Shown here in pieces: positions 11,334 through 22,124 of a stretch of DNA of 64,000 nt; the first letter of the stretch is position 1, and each line of letters begins with the position of its first letter. Under the pieces are notes generated by a model. The model was not told where the DNA came from and ran no database searches. It saw only the letters and a list, made by a program, of their open reading frames with translations. The translations under genes were made by a program, and so were the position numbers. The DNA is from Corella eumyota (taxonomy: Eukaryota > Chordata > Ascidiacea > Phlebobranchia > Corellidae), in assembly GCA_963082875.1 (NCBI GenBank), contig OY720101.1:8928001-8992000 (forward strand), read 5' to 3'.

Positions 11334-12165
11334 AACGAAACTATAAACAGTAAGAAAAACACTTCAGTATTTGTAAAAAATGTATATATATATTAAAAAG
11401 TTTCTTTCACAAGTGTATGTTTATTTTTAGCTTGCCCTATAACCCTTCTAAAGAAAATATTTTTTGTGCTTAATTTTTATGATTTTTCCTTTTATAATAC
11501 TATTTCTTTATTTTACTTAATCAATGCACTTTTTTATAGGCTTTTAAACTCTTTTTCTGTATTTTTTAATGCATTAAACGTTAAAGTTACTGTTACATAA
11601 CTAAGCTCTGTAATTCATTTTAGAATTTTTTTTTACTTTTTAATATGTGCATGTTATTTTTATCAAGTACCAAAAATATAATTGTATGCTTAAAGCTGCT
11701 GTAATATATGTTGCTGTTGTTGATTTTATGATTTTTTTGTTGTGCCTAGCAAAATTAGGAAAATTTTTTTATAAAACAACTAATTTATAAATTGCGATGT
11801 CACGATTTTAACAGGAAGTATTGTTACGTCATAAAAGATGTAAGCCATTAAACGAAGACAGTAATCAAAAACTTTAAAGCACAATCGTCTGAAATTGATG
11901 TTTTTGTTATTTAAAGTTTACGTTTTAGCAATTGCTTAACAGTACGAAGTTATTGAGTTTGTGGCATATTTGTATTTCAACCAATGACATATTATAATCC
12001 TATAGGGTTTAGCAGTGGTTAACAGTGAAATAAATAGACATTAAAATCAATACTTTTAATATTTTGTATAGCAGTCATAACCTGTTGGTGCATAGTTAAA
12101 TCTTAATTGCTAGCGTTTAGTAAAGAAAAATGTTAATTTGTGATTTTTTAGTCAATATTAAAAAA
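11334..12165. other. Pannexin 2 to Ig gene interval
   Basis: AT-rich 3' flank of pannexin 2, alignable to 5564-6570 in copy 1 apart from the SINE. No gene of its own is seen. The promoter of the following Ig gene must lie here, so part of that promoter was copied into the 5.6-6.6 kb region. Confidence 0.7.
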
Positions 12166-14165
12166 ATGTTACTTTGTATTTTTGGATTATTATTGCTGGG
12201 TAGGTGAAATAAATATATATTACTTTAATAATATTCAAAGTTGTTTAAATTGTTGTAAACGTCATAAACTTCAATTTTTAAATTTTAACAACAGCTCCAA
12301 ATGCCTTTGGTGTACAAGTAACTTTGGAAAACGGCGCTATCGGAACAGTGCATAAAGAAATAATAAGGGACCAAGAAAATACGTTGATATGTGAATATAG
12401 AGCCGATACAAGCGGTGGAGCAAATAGTCCAATAATAGGGTAAACAATTACAAACAATAACTTAAGTTTGTTGTAACATAGTCGCATTCGACTTTCCCAC
12501 ATCGAGGATAAATATACAAAAAAAAAATCGTCTATTTTAATAACAAATAAAAACCAAATTTATGCAGAGCCTACTAATGCAAAAATATCACCAACTTTAA
12601 CTAGTAAGAAGTAATTCAAAAAATCCAAGCTGGCCCTGTAGCATTGAACATTTTATTTTATTTTTAAAAGAATCGAATGGTTATATTCCCGTTCTGCAGA
12701 TAGAACTAGTCCTTCACAAAACTTAGTGTTTGGAAGTCAGGTTCTTGAAATGTTCGCAGCTTTGTTTACATTTTTACCACCTGCCAGTTTAAGCATTTTT
12801 AACGCAACTCGAAGAGATGCTGGTAAGTTGCGTCAGCAATTTATTTTGAAGAATTTACTACGTAATTCATTAATCAAGTTTTTAAAAAGGCATTTTAAAT
12901 TAATACCATTACAGCTTGTGTTAAATTAACTATGGTTTGGTATTAGGTGTAATAACAAAATCGACAATTTGTGTTTTTTAGGTTATTACACTTGTATTGT
13001 AACAATTCCACCCGACACTCCAAGCAAAGCCCAGGGAACTTACAACGTTACAGTTATAGGTAAAATAAGAAATGTAAAGCATACATTTTTTTTTAATATA
13101 TATATCAAATATATCTTATAAATCTTAGTAAGCACAATATTTAAAATGCTTAATTACTACTCAAATAGTAACAATAAACTATATTTAGCATGTGTAATTT
13201 TTATGGTAGTCAAGTCATGTTATGAGTATTATTAATTTTATTTCGCTTAGTAGTCGTATTTATATTTTTTGTTTAGAAGCACCATCTGTTCCTATATGCA
13301 GATTTACGAGATCTTTATCTATAGTTCTTGGGTCACAAGCCACTTTTGAATGCTTTTCCATTGAAGGTGAATATTTTAATCTATCATAAAATACTCAAAA
13401 TACAGATCCTATAGTCTTGACCTTATTTAAAGAGGCCTGTGCTAATTTGTTTAAAACTTGACATATTATTTCAATAATTAATGTTTACCTGGAGGTATTT
13501 TCTACACTGAACTTAATTGTAAAAATATGCTTAAAAAATTAATCTTTTACATTTTCTAGGAATACCAAGACCAACTTATGCCTGGGTTAAAAATAACAGA
13601 ACGTTACCACCGGACCCTTTGTTCGAACCTATATATCGAAACACAAGTTACGCGTACAACACTGTAACTGGAACGTTGGGATTTTCGGTAAAAAAAGTGT
13701 ATTGCGAATAACTTTTGCAATTTTAAATTGTTTTTGTCTTTAGGTTGAGGCTAGTCGTGTCGGAGAGATAGATTGCTCATATACTGCAACATTAAAACGC
13801 TATAATTTGCTTAGTAAAATACTTAAGGGAGTAAAGTTATATATATAATATTAAACAATAAAACTTTGTTTAGAATGTGACGGAAGGAGATGCTGGAGTG
13901 TATTATTGTATTGCAATGAACAGAGTTGGATCTCGACAATGCGCAGCAACCAGGATTGTTACAAGTATGAACTGTAAACTTTCTGTTGCATTTACAATAC
14001 TTTATTATAATTTACAATACTGTTATAGCATTTTTTTGAAGTAGCCTTTTTAAACAATGATTTTTTTTTACAGGAAAACCACGATCTTTTGCAACTCATC
14101 TTCATATTGAACTAACGCTTATAGCTTGTCTATTGTTTATTTCATGCCTGAATTTAGTTATTTAG
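12166..14165 (+). CDS. JAM/CTX-like protein with two Ig domains, probable GPI-anchored form
   Basis: Cell-surface adhesion or receptor-type protein. Exons: 12166-12199, 12295-12439, 12671-12822, 12982-13059, 13277-13366, 13560-13687, 13874-13964, 14074-14165; all GT-AG and in phase, 269 residues. The first exon encodes a short signal core (MLLCIFGLLLL). Ig domain 1 has LICEY and DAGYYTC as its cysteine pair. Ig domain 2 has ATFEC, YAWVKNN, the YRNTSYAYN stretch, GTLGF and DAGVYYC, as in JAM-family membrane-proximal domains. An outer cysteine pair (VPIC, SRQC) is typical of the CTX/JAM group. The protein stops right after a hydrophobic run (LTLIACLLFISCLNLVI), which suggests a GPI signal rather than a helix with a cytoplasmic tail. 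It is a paralogue of the next gene. Poly(A) signal at 14335. Confidence 0.82.
12480..12527 (+). mobile_element. SINE tail fragment in an Ig gene intron
   Basis: Only the last block of the main SINE is present: GCATTCGACTTTCCCACATC, then GAGGATAAATATAC and an A-run. A 5'-truncated copy or an old remnant. Confidence 0.7.
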
Positions 14166-15412
14166 CTTAATTTCAGCCTATTTAAACATTACAACCCCGG
14201 GAGTCATTTAAGCACTGGTAGATTAGGCTCGAAAAACATGAACATGAATTAAAAATGTTTTAACATTTTTCGTGGAATTGCCTGTTATTTATAGTTACAT
14301 TCGTTATTTGTACAAAAAATTTACCTGTTTTTTTAATAAATATGTTGTTAAAATGTTGTTTTAATTTTACAATTAGTAACAACTTACAAAAGTTTACAAA
14401 AATATATCAACTTGGCGTTCTTTAAAATTTTCGCTGTAACGATTTACAACGAGGGAGAAAGTAGACTGCATTTTAAATTTTCAAAAAATGGAAGCCACGC
14501 AGACTTAGTTACGAGCATTGTTTAAAAAATGTACAATAATCCTTTACCTTAAGACGATTGTTGTTAACAATGCTAATTATATAAACTTAAAATATGACAT
14601 ATTACAATATAACAACAATGGCACGAATGTCATTGTTTAGAATTTCTTTTGTAAGTTATTTTTGCCTTTTACGGAATTGTCGTAAACGTCGATTCTCCTA
14701 ACTACGATTAGGTCACTCCTTTAAATTTGTACGATTTGGTTTCGGTCATGAATGAATTATTGCACAGACACAGGAACTGGCGGACAGATAGCAAGAGAAA
14801 GTGAGTTGTTGGAAGTAATGAAATTTGTTCGCTGTTGGTTTGAATTAAGTTAAAATTAATCGGATAAGGCTGTTTTACGTTAGCATGTACAGATGTAAAA
14901 AATATGTCAGACGCTAACTTTTGTTGCCTAAACTATTAAAAGTCACTCTGTCAGTCTTACTACAACACAGTCAGACAGTCGACAGTCATTTATTTAAATT
15001 ACATAAATTTTTATTTGATTTTGTAAGCAGTTTTAAATCTTTGTTTTTTTCACAATTTAATAATTACATTTTTTGATTATTTTTATGCTTATAAAATTTT
15101 TCAACAGTTTTTACTTTGGGTAAATAGACTTTAAAAAGGTTATTGTCAAAAAATTAACGTTATTTTATGGATTTATACACAAAAGTTAAAAAATAAATAT
15201 TAAGATGAGTCATTTATGCTTTCTAATTGTTTAATTTTGTCAAGCAGTAAAGAGAAATATTTTTTTTGTCCTTTTTTGTTACTTAGTTCCTCTATTATTT
15301 ACAATAGTAAATAGAATAATAGCTTATGTCTGAGAATACCTTTCATACATAATATATTTTTGGATAATAGAAAAAATAATACTTAAGAAAGTAAATTTTT
15401 TAAAATAAAAAA
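14166..15412. other. Interval between the two Ig genes
   Basis: It contains the 3' UTR and poly(A) signal (AATAAA, 14335-14340) of the first Ig gene and the upstream region of the second. No open reading frame with known motifs, no RNA gene and no SINE was recognised. A modestly GC-richer patch lies at about 14420-14900. Confidence 0.6.
14335..14340 (+). terminator. Poly(A) signal AATAAA of the first Ig gene
   Basis: Canonical hexamer about 170 bases after the stop codon at 14163-14165, followed by T-rich sequence. Confidence 0.6.
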
Positions 15413-18400
15413 ATGCTTCGAATTCTTACTGCAATCACAACTTTACTATGTTTAGGTAAGTTTTTCATTTTTTGCTAAACAAATTGTATTATATCAATTA
15501 CAATATGGATTGTTTCATTTTATCAATTTAACATAGTTATTTAGATTTGAATTAAAAAATATGGTCATCTTTAAAGCTAAAAATGATAGCTTATCATGTT
15601 TTTTTAAACTATATATATAATAAATACTTTTTGATCTAAAAAAAAGATGATTGTGTTTTTTTGTAAAACTGTATTCACCATCCAATGCATAGTGATTAAA
15701 AAAAATGTAATTCTAACAACCCATTATTTTTAGTTTCTTTATCTGTCTCTGTTCGAATTACTGTGGAGGGGGGAGCAAAATCAGTCGATAAAGAAATAAT
15801 GAAAGATGAAGCAGCAAATTTATTTTGCGGTATTGCTGTTTCAACGACTGGTTCTGCCACCGATATTCAGTAAGATTTTAATTTTTTAAATTATTCTCAG
15901 TTAGTGAGAAGAAATGTTTATTTGATTGTCATTTTAAAAAAATCTTAATTTGGTAACAATATAAATGTATTGAAATTTAGTGAACATTATATATAAATGT
16001 GTGTATGTATGACTAACTTGTATGTCATTAAAATAAAAAAACTGCTACTTGTGGTACACTGAAGAATTTTAGTTAAGATGATATTGTAATGATTAAAATG
16101 CAGTCAGGGCAATTGACAAGTATTTTGACACACTAATTTATAATGTATTATAATAAGTAGAGATTGACACAAGTCAAATCAAAGTATTCTGACAGAAGCA
16201 AGAATTTATAAATAAGAAATTATTACTAATTTAAATTAAATCTATAGAATTAATTATATGATTTAGATCCTCACATGCACTGTATCTATGTATATTAGGC
16301 TTTACTTTTTTTATCTAATTTTTATTAATGTTTAGCATATCATGGACTTATAATGATGTTGAATCAATCGTATATGATGGAATATTGGCTGATAAATTTG
16401 TTGACACTTTTGGATTTAATGAGCCAGCAACTTTAATTATTAAGAATCCACAAGTGAACGACAGAGGTCAGTAGATATTTTAACATAAACAATTTAATAA
16501 TTATTATGTGTTTATAACAGTCGTCTTTGTAGTAGAAAAATGAGTATAGCAGTAAAATAATGTGAAGTTTATAATTTTAATTTATTAAAAGCAATTTTAA
16601 GCAGTTTAATTTGCAGTTTTTAAAAAAAATTGCATTGATATTTATTTAAATCAATAATATATATATGTATGTTATTTTATTATTATGTTTAACTACTTCA
16701 ATGTCTAAACGGCAAATCATGCATTTTATGTTTTTTTTTAATTTTTTAATTTAGGTATATAGTATCATTTTAACATTTTAATTTTTCTCAGGTAAATACA
16801 CTTGCCAAGGAACATTACCTTCAGACACACCAAGCACAGCAGAAGCTTCTTACAATATTACAGTTGCAGGTAATTTATCAATGGTTAAAATTTGCACAAC
16901 CTTTATAATATCTCTTAATTTATTCCTGCTAGGCAGTCAACATAGCTAGCCATATTATCTTTACCCCGGCTTAATATCAATCTGTATATGCCACTGCTAA
17001 ATTGTTTAATTTATATTTTGTTTTTAAGCATGGCAGCTTTAATACTATTTTTCCCAATAAATACTGTTAAAGCTTGTAGTTGTAAAGCTTATGTGTTTTT
17101 GAAATTGTTTCAAATCACATTAAATAAAAAGTGCGAAAATATATTTAAAAAAGTTTAATAAATCTTTGGTCCAGATTAAATGCAATTTGTCATCCCTAAA
17201 CTGTTTTTTTTTCTTCTTGATATAGAACCACCTTCTGTGCCTATATGCTCGTATACGAGCGATCTGGCTTTAACTTTGGAATTTAGTGCTGAATTTCACT
17301 GCAATTCTATTGAAGGTAAGTTAAAAAAATCAGTATTGTTTAAAAAAAATTAAAAAATTTTTTTATTTGGTTTCTACCACCTCAAAATTTGTTTAATAAC
17401 AAATTAATACATAGATACCACTGTAAAATATATTTATTTTAAAAGTATATACAGTATCAATTTTTTTTTTGGTTTATTATTTTCTCATACTTAATTTTAC
17501 AATATCCTGTTAAGCAGTTTTAATATTTCCTTTATTAAGCCTTTCTTATTGTTTAAGGTGTTCCCTTTCCTATGTATACATGGTTCAAGGATGGAAATGC
17601 ATTACCAGTTAACAGTCAAAGTACCCCCACTTATCAGAATACTAGTTTTACTTACAGTAGGTCAACTGGGACACTGTATTTTTCGGTAAATTTAATAAAT
17701 TTGAACTATAAAAAACAACTTTTTTTAATTCCAATGTGTTTAATATTTAAAAACTATAACTGACTATAGGTTTATTTAAAACTCTATTAAATGCAAAAAA
17801 TTTAGCATGTATTTGTCAAAAAACTTGACACTGATTTTTTCCAAACTATTTTGTAAATGGAAAATATTTTAAATTTAGGTTTTAAAATACTCCCATCAGC
17901 ATATTGCAAAACCAAAATATATATGTACTGTTGGGTTTTGCAAAATATAATATGTAATTATGGATTGTTGTTTCATATTTTAACCACAGAAACCTTACAC
18001 CCATCCAACAATATATTTATTTATTTCACATTTGCTTCAAGCAAAGGCAATAACTGTTTTATTTACCAAAATTCTTTGAAACAAATATAAAAAAAACTTT
18101 GTTATATCCTTTAGAAAGCAACAAAAGCTGACGCAGGTGTATATTACTGTCAAGCTTCTAACACAATTCTGGGCCAACAGTATAGTGAACAATGTCAACC
18201 TACCAAAATAACAACAAGTGGGTTTTTTTATCTTATTATTTTGTATGGTAGGAATTAGGTTTAAGTTGCGGTGTATTATTTATTAAGTGTATAAGAAGCT
18301 GCGGTTTGTTTAATCTGCCATTTAAACAGGTATTAACTTGTATGCTTATGTTTAAAATAGGGTTTACAAAAAAAAAGTTTTTTTTTTAAATGTAAGAAAA

Positions 18401-20053
18401 AAATGTATTTAATTTTTAAACCTAAATATTTTCATTTGCGAAATCCATTTTAATTATCAGCAGTGATTTTAAAATCTCTTTTTAAATCACATGAATTAAT
18501 TGCTATCTGTAAGTCATATAATTATGGGTTGGTCTGTGATTTTAGCAGTCACTATGTCTGGTTATTCAAGACTTGTTTTGTTTTTACAGAGGACCAAGAC
18601 ATTGGTTTAATTGTTGGTATAGTTTTTGGTGTTATTTTTGGTCTCCTTCTTATTGGTGTTTTAATATGGTGGACATGGAAAAAAGGATATTGTGACGGTA
18701 TTTATTTTAAAAATTGTTTTACGATTAAAAAATAAATTTTTTGGTATTGTATGTGTATTAAGTTTGTATAATAATTAAAATTAAGGTGATTTAGTTTTAA
18801 ATTACATTTAAATGAAATCTGTGTTTCGAAACATTAAAAAATTGTTAAAAATTATGTTTTTAAATTGTTATACATTACCATATATATACCAAAGTACAGT
18901 TTTAAAAACATTTGATTAGTGAAATGCCTATAGGCCTATGTCGTATTACAATATCTTATCAGATTAAATATTAAACTGTGTTTTAGTTACGCCACACTAT
19001 TTAACCTGTAAAGTTAACTGTTTTTATTGAATATTAAGTAAATAGAGTGGGTAAAGCAAATATTTGTTGTAGGCTACGGGCTGATTTTGTTCTATATGTA
19101 GCTTAACACACGCCTAGTTCAAATAACAAGTTTTATTAGGAGTTTTACTATCACATTTCTGATATTACAATGTGAATTTTAAGCAATAATTTTTTTTATC
19201 TTTTTTGAAAATTGTTTTCAATCCCAATACGTTTTTTATTATACTTAAATGTGTTATAACATAAAGTAATAAATGTCCTTTGTGCTTTAAATGAAAATTT
19301 AATCTTTGTAATATTTTGTCAGTACAAACTATAGCTGTTTTTTATATCGAAAAACATATTCAAAAAGACAGAAATTTTAAATTAATATATTTTTTTTAGC
19401 TATGACGGGAGGAGAAGACACTGAAGAGTAAGTCAATTAATTTTTATTTTTAAATTTATTTAATCCTCAAAGTCCCAGGTTCAATTCTTAGTATTGACAA
19501 TTTTAAATTGTTTTAATATTCAATTAATTATATTGCCATGATATTTAAAAATCGTTTTTTTTTATAAGAGCATGCTATTTTTCACCATAATCTTGAAATG
19601 TTTATTTTAAATCTTCAAAAGTTTAATTGTCAGCATTGCCCACCAATACACTATTGTCATCAAATTACCAAAGTAGAAATAATGTTATTGTGATTACTTA
19701 AATTACACAAACTGTTTAAAAAGTCCCTCGACAATTCAATACCGAAACTTAAATCTAATTTAATCAATATTTTGTAGAATTGACGATGAAGCTAACGATA
19801 TAATGTTGGACGGAAATGGTCCGAGCGTTAATAAATCCCTTCCTCCGAGCGAAAGAGGCGGAAAGGTAACTGATTTATGTTTTTTTTAATATTTATGATA
19901 TTTAAAATCATTTTTGTTCCTAACAGGCCATGTGTATTTTTGCATATATATATGTTGAATGGTAGATTATAAATTTTTTTATTTTTTTTTTCTTTTTTAG
20001 TTTTTTGTTCATTTTTTATGTTTTTACAGCAAGAAGCTTCTATGATGATCTAA
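15413..20053 (+). CDS. JAM-like transmembrane protein with two Ig domains
   Basis: Probable junctional adhesion molecule-type receptor. Exons: 15413-15455, 15734-15869, 16336-16466, 16792-16869, 17226-17315, 17558-17685, 18115-18217, 18590-18697, 19400-19427, 19778-19865, 20030-20053; all in phase, 318 residues. The signal exon begins MLRILTAITTLLC. Domain 1 has LFCG and GKYTC. Domain 2 has FHCNSIEG, YTWFKDG, TGTLYF and DAGVYYC, close to JAM-A (YTWFKDG, TGELVF). An outer cysteine pair (VPIC, SEQC) is present. One helix (IVGIVFGVIFGLLLIGVLIW) is followed by a tail of about 55 acidic/polar residues ending in SMMI, a possible class II PDZ ligand as in JAM proteins. Exons 4, 5 and 6 have exactly the lengths of those in the upstream paralogue (78, 90, 128), so the pair arose by tandem duplication. 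The last tiny exon is the least certain. Confidence 0.82.
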
Positions 20054-21546
20054 TTCAGGTTTTTAGTTCACTTAATTATGTTCAAGCGTATGTATATAAG
20101 TCCAAACCAATTGCAATTTGCTACAAGCAGTTTATAATCAACTTATCAACCTGTAAACCTAGAAACTTAGAAAAAAAAAACATTTTAGGGCGATTTTTAC
20201 GGTACCGATTTTTATTATTTTTTACTTTTTTATGACAACAGGGGCATAGCTTAGTTATGTTGTTTTAGTTAATTAAAAGATGAAGGGCAGTTCGTTGAAC
20301 TTATCAATATCAATTTGTTTTTATTTTTTGTTATTTTGGTGCGTTTTTCGTTAAAAAAATCTCAAAATTTTGTGAAGCATTTATGCCCGCTATGCATTTT
20401 TTAAATCCCAAATCGAAATAAATCATAGTTAATTTTCATTCCTCATTCGGCATTTCATTTTATTCAATTTAGACGTAACCAAAAAACAAAATTTTTGCCC
20501 GATAAATTTTTAGGTCTTTTAAAGGTTGGCGTAATTGTGTTGCTAAATGCCTTAAACTTTAACTTTGCTATTTTTGCTTGGCATGTATTCATTCTTTTTC
20601 AATAAAAAATGAATTTTTTTTTAATTAGGAATCGTAGTTTAAACAATATTGTGTAGGTTAGAGTTTTTATACGGGCTTACTACTTCATATATTTTTGCTT
20701 TGTGCATAGGCCTATATTGGCATTATTTCTGTAATTACAAAAAACGAACCTATTTATATTAATTACTAACACCTTCCCATTATATGCGTTTTTTAACTAA
20801 CCAAATGAATTTAAAAATGTTGATTTTTTTTTATCAAATTTATGAACTTTTTATGTTATATCGCTTTGGCGAAAAAATATTGTGTCCTTTCGTTTGAAAT
20901 TATCACACGCACACAATTAGCTGTAATTAAGGCTGTTTTATTTCATTACCACGGAATCTATAGTACAACGATGTAAATAGTTTTTCTTTGTAGCGAGTGT
21001 TTTAGCTTTTCATATATAATGGCATAAAGGTACGTCTGTAAGCTTGTTAATGATACATTATAGTTGGCTCCAATACACTAAAGTTAATACCAGAGACGCC
21101 CTTTTTCTTTGTCCTTCGGTTAAGACATAAGCTTTCTTTTTATTAGTTAAACCACCTTTTATATGATATGAAAATTTATTTTCTAAAAGTCATATTTAAA
21201 ATTTTTTTGTAAATCGAAAAACATGAAATTAAGTGTTGATGGTTTTTTTTATAAAAGCGATTATTAAATATTGTTTTTATATGTTTCGAATTTTTGGTCG
21301 ATTGTATATTAGAGCTGTGCTTAAAATTGTATATCCATATTTGTAACTGTTTTTATTATGTACTTAAAATAAAAGTATACTTTTTGGTTGACTTTTTAAT
21401 TAATAAATTTTGTTGCATGCTAATTATTTTTATTCGCTTGAACTTTATCGTGTTGACCGTTATTACAGTTTGTAAATAAACTACGTACGCCTTTTACTAT
21501 TAAAATGCTCTAGGTCGCTTTCTTGTGACTGGTTAAAAAGAAATTT

Positions 21547-21723
21547 TGAATCAGTAAGGTGGCGAACCGGTCATGGCGTCGGACTAAGAGCGGAGAGGTT
21601 TTGGGTTCGAGCCGCACCAACGTCACGCTATTCGCCCTTGAGCCCGGCGTTTATGGATAGCTTGATCACGCCATAACAGCACACCCCATCTCGATGAAAA
21701 ATATAAAACCTATCGATAGAAAG
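21547..21723 (+). mobile_element. Second-family tRNA-derived SINE, unit 1 of 3
   Basis: It has a tRNA-like head with A box around GGTGGCGAACCGGTCATGG and B box GGGTTCGAGCC. A family-specific body follows (GCCCTTGAGCCCGGCGTTTA, TGGATAGCTTGA, AACAGCACACC), then a short A-rich tail. GAATCAG occurs just before it and again just after it (about 21548 and 21723), consistent with a target-site duplication. It is the best preserved of the three units. Confidence 0.8.
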
Positions 21724-21917
21724 AATCAGTCCGGTAGTGTGGTAAAATGGTCATTGCAGCGGACTACATCCTGAAAAGTTTTTTGAATAAGCCGCACCTA
21801 TGCCACACTATTTGCCCTGAAGCCCGGTGTTTACGGATAGCTTAAAACAAATGTCTTAACAGCACACTCTTTCCAAAAAAATATAAAACTTATCTCTCAA
21901 GGGGAAATAAAAAAAAT
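21724..21917 (+). mobile_element. Second-family tRNA-derived SINE, unit 2 of 3
   Basis: Same family and orientation: GTCCGGTAGTGTGGTAAAATGG head, body GCCCTGAAGCCCGGTGTTTA and CGGATAGCTT, tail AAAAAAATATAAAAC. The B-box region has drifted (TTTTGAATAAGCC), so it is older or less constrained than unit 1. Confidence 0.75.
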
Positions 21918-22124
21918 CGACCCAATAGTCTATTAGTATGGTAAACCGGTTATGGCAACGGATTACATACCGAAAGGTTTCGGGTATAGGCTGCAACTAT
22001 ATGACACACTATTTTCCTAGTAGCCAGGCATTTACGGATAGCTTGAAATACGTCCAAAAAGCACACTTTTTCCCGATTAAAATACAAAAAAAGTCACTCT
22101 AAAGTATTAAAAAAAATCGACCTT
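21918..22124 (+). mobile_element. Second-family tRNA-derived SINE, unit 3 of 3
   Basis: Same family and orientation: GTATGGTAAACCGGTTATGG head, degenerate B box GGGTATAGGC, body AGCCAGGCATTTA and CGGATAGCTT. An A-run followed by TCGACC occurs on both sides (about 21910-21921 and 22110-22123), as a target-site duplication or shared tail would give. The most diverged unit. Confidence 0.72.

Larger units (their letters stand above)
6794..12193. repeat. Tandem segmental duplication, copy 2 (contains pannexin gene 2)
   Basis: Second copy of the block described at position 1. It begins with ACTAAGCTC as the window does, and stays alignable through the pannexin exons, introns and 3' flank into the signal-peptide exon at 12166. 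There the match with copy 1 stops, near 12193. Because this copy runs on into the intact Ig gene, its right flank is the ancestral one. It lacks the SINE and the roughly 1 kb insertion of copy 1. Confidence 0.93.

Noticed and set aside
20005-20235. 76-codon frame after the JAM-like gene
   Set aside because: Overlaps the last small exon of that gene in another frame and has no motif or splice context of its own.
21570-21630. Possible functional tRNA gene
   Set aside because: A and B boxes are present but the body and A-tail shared by three units show a SINE; the arms do not form a clean cloverleaf.
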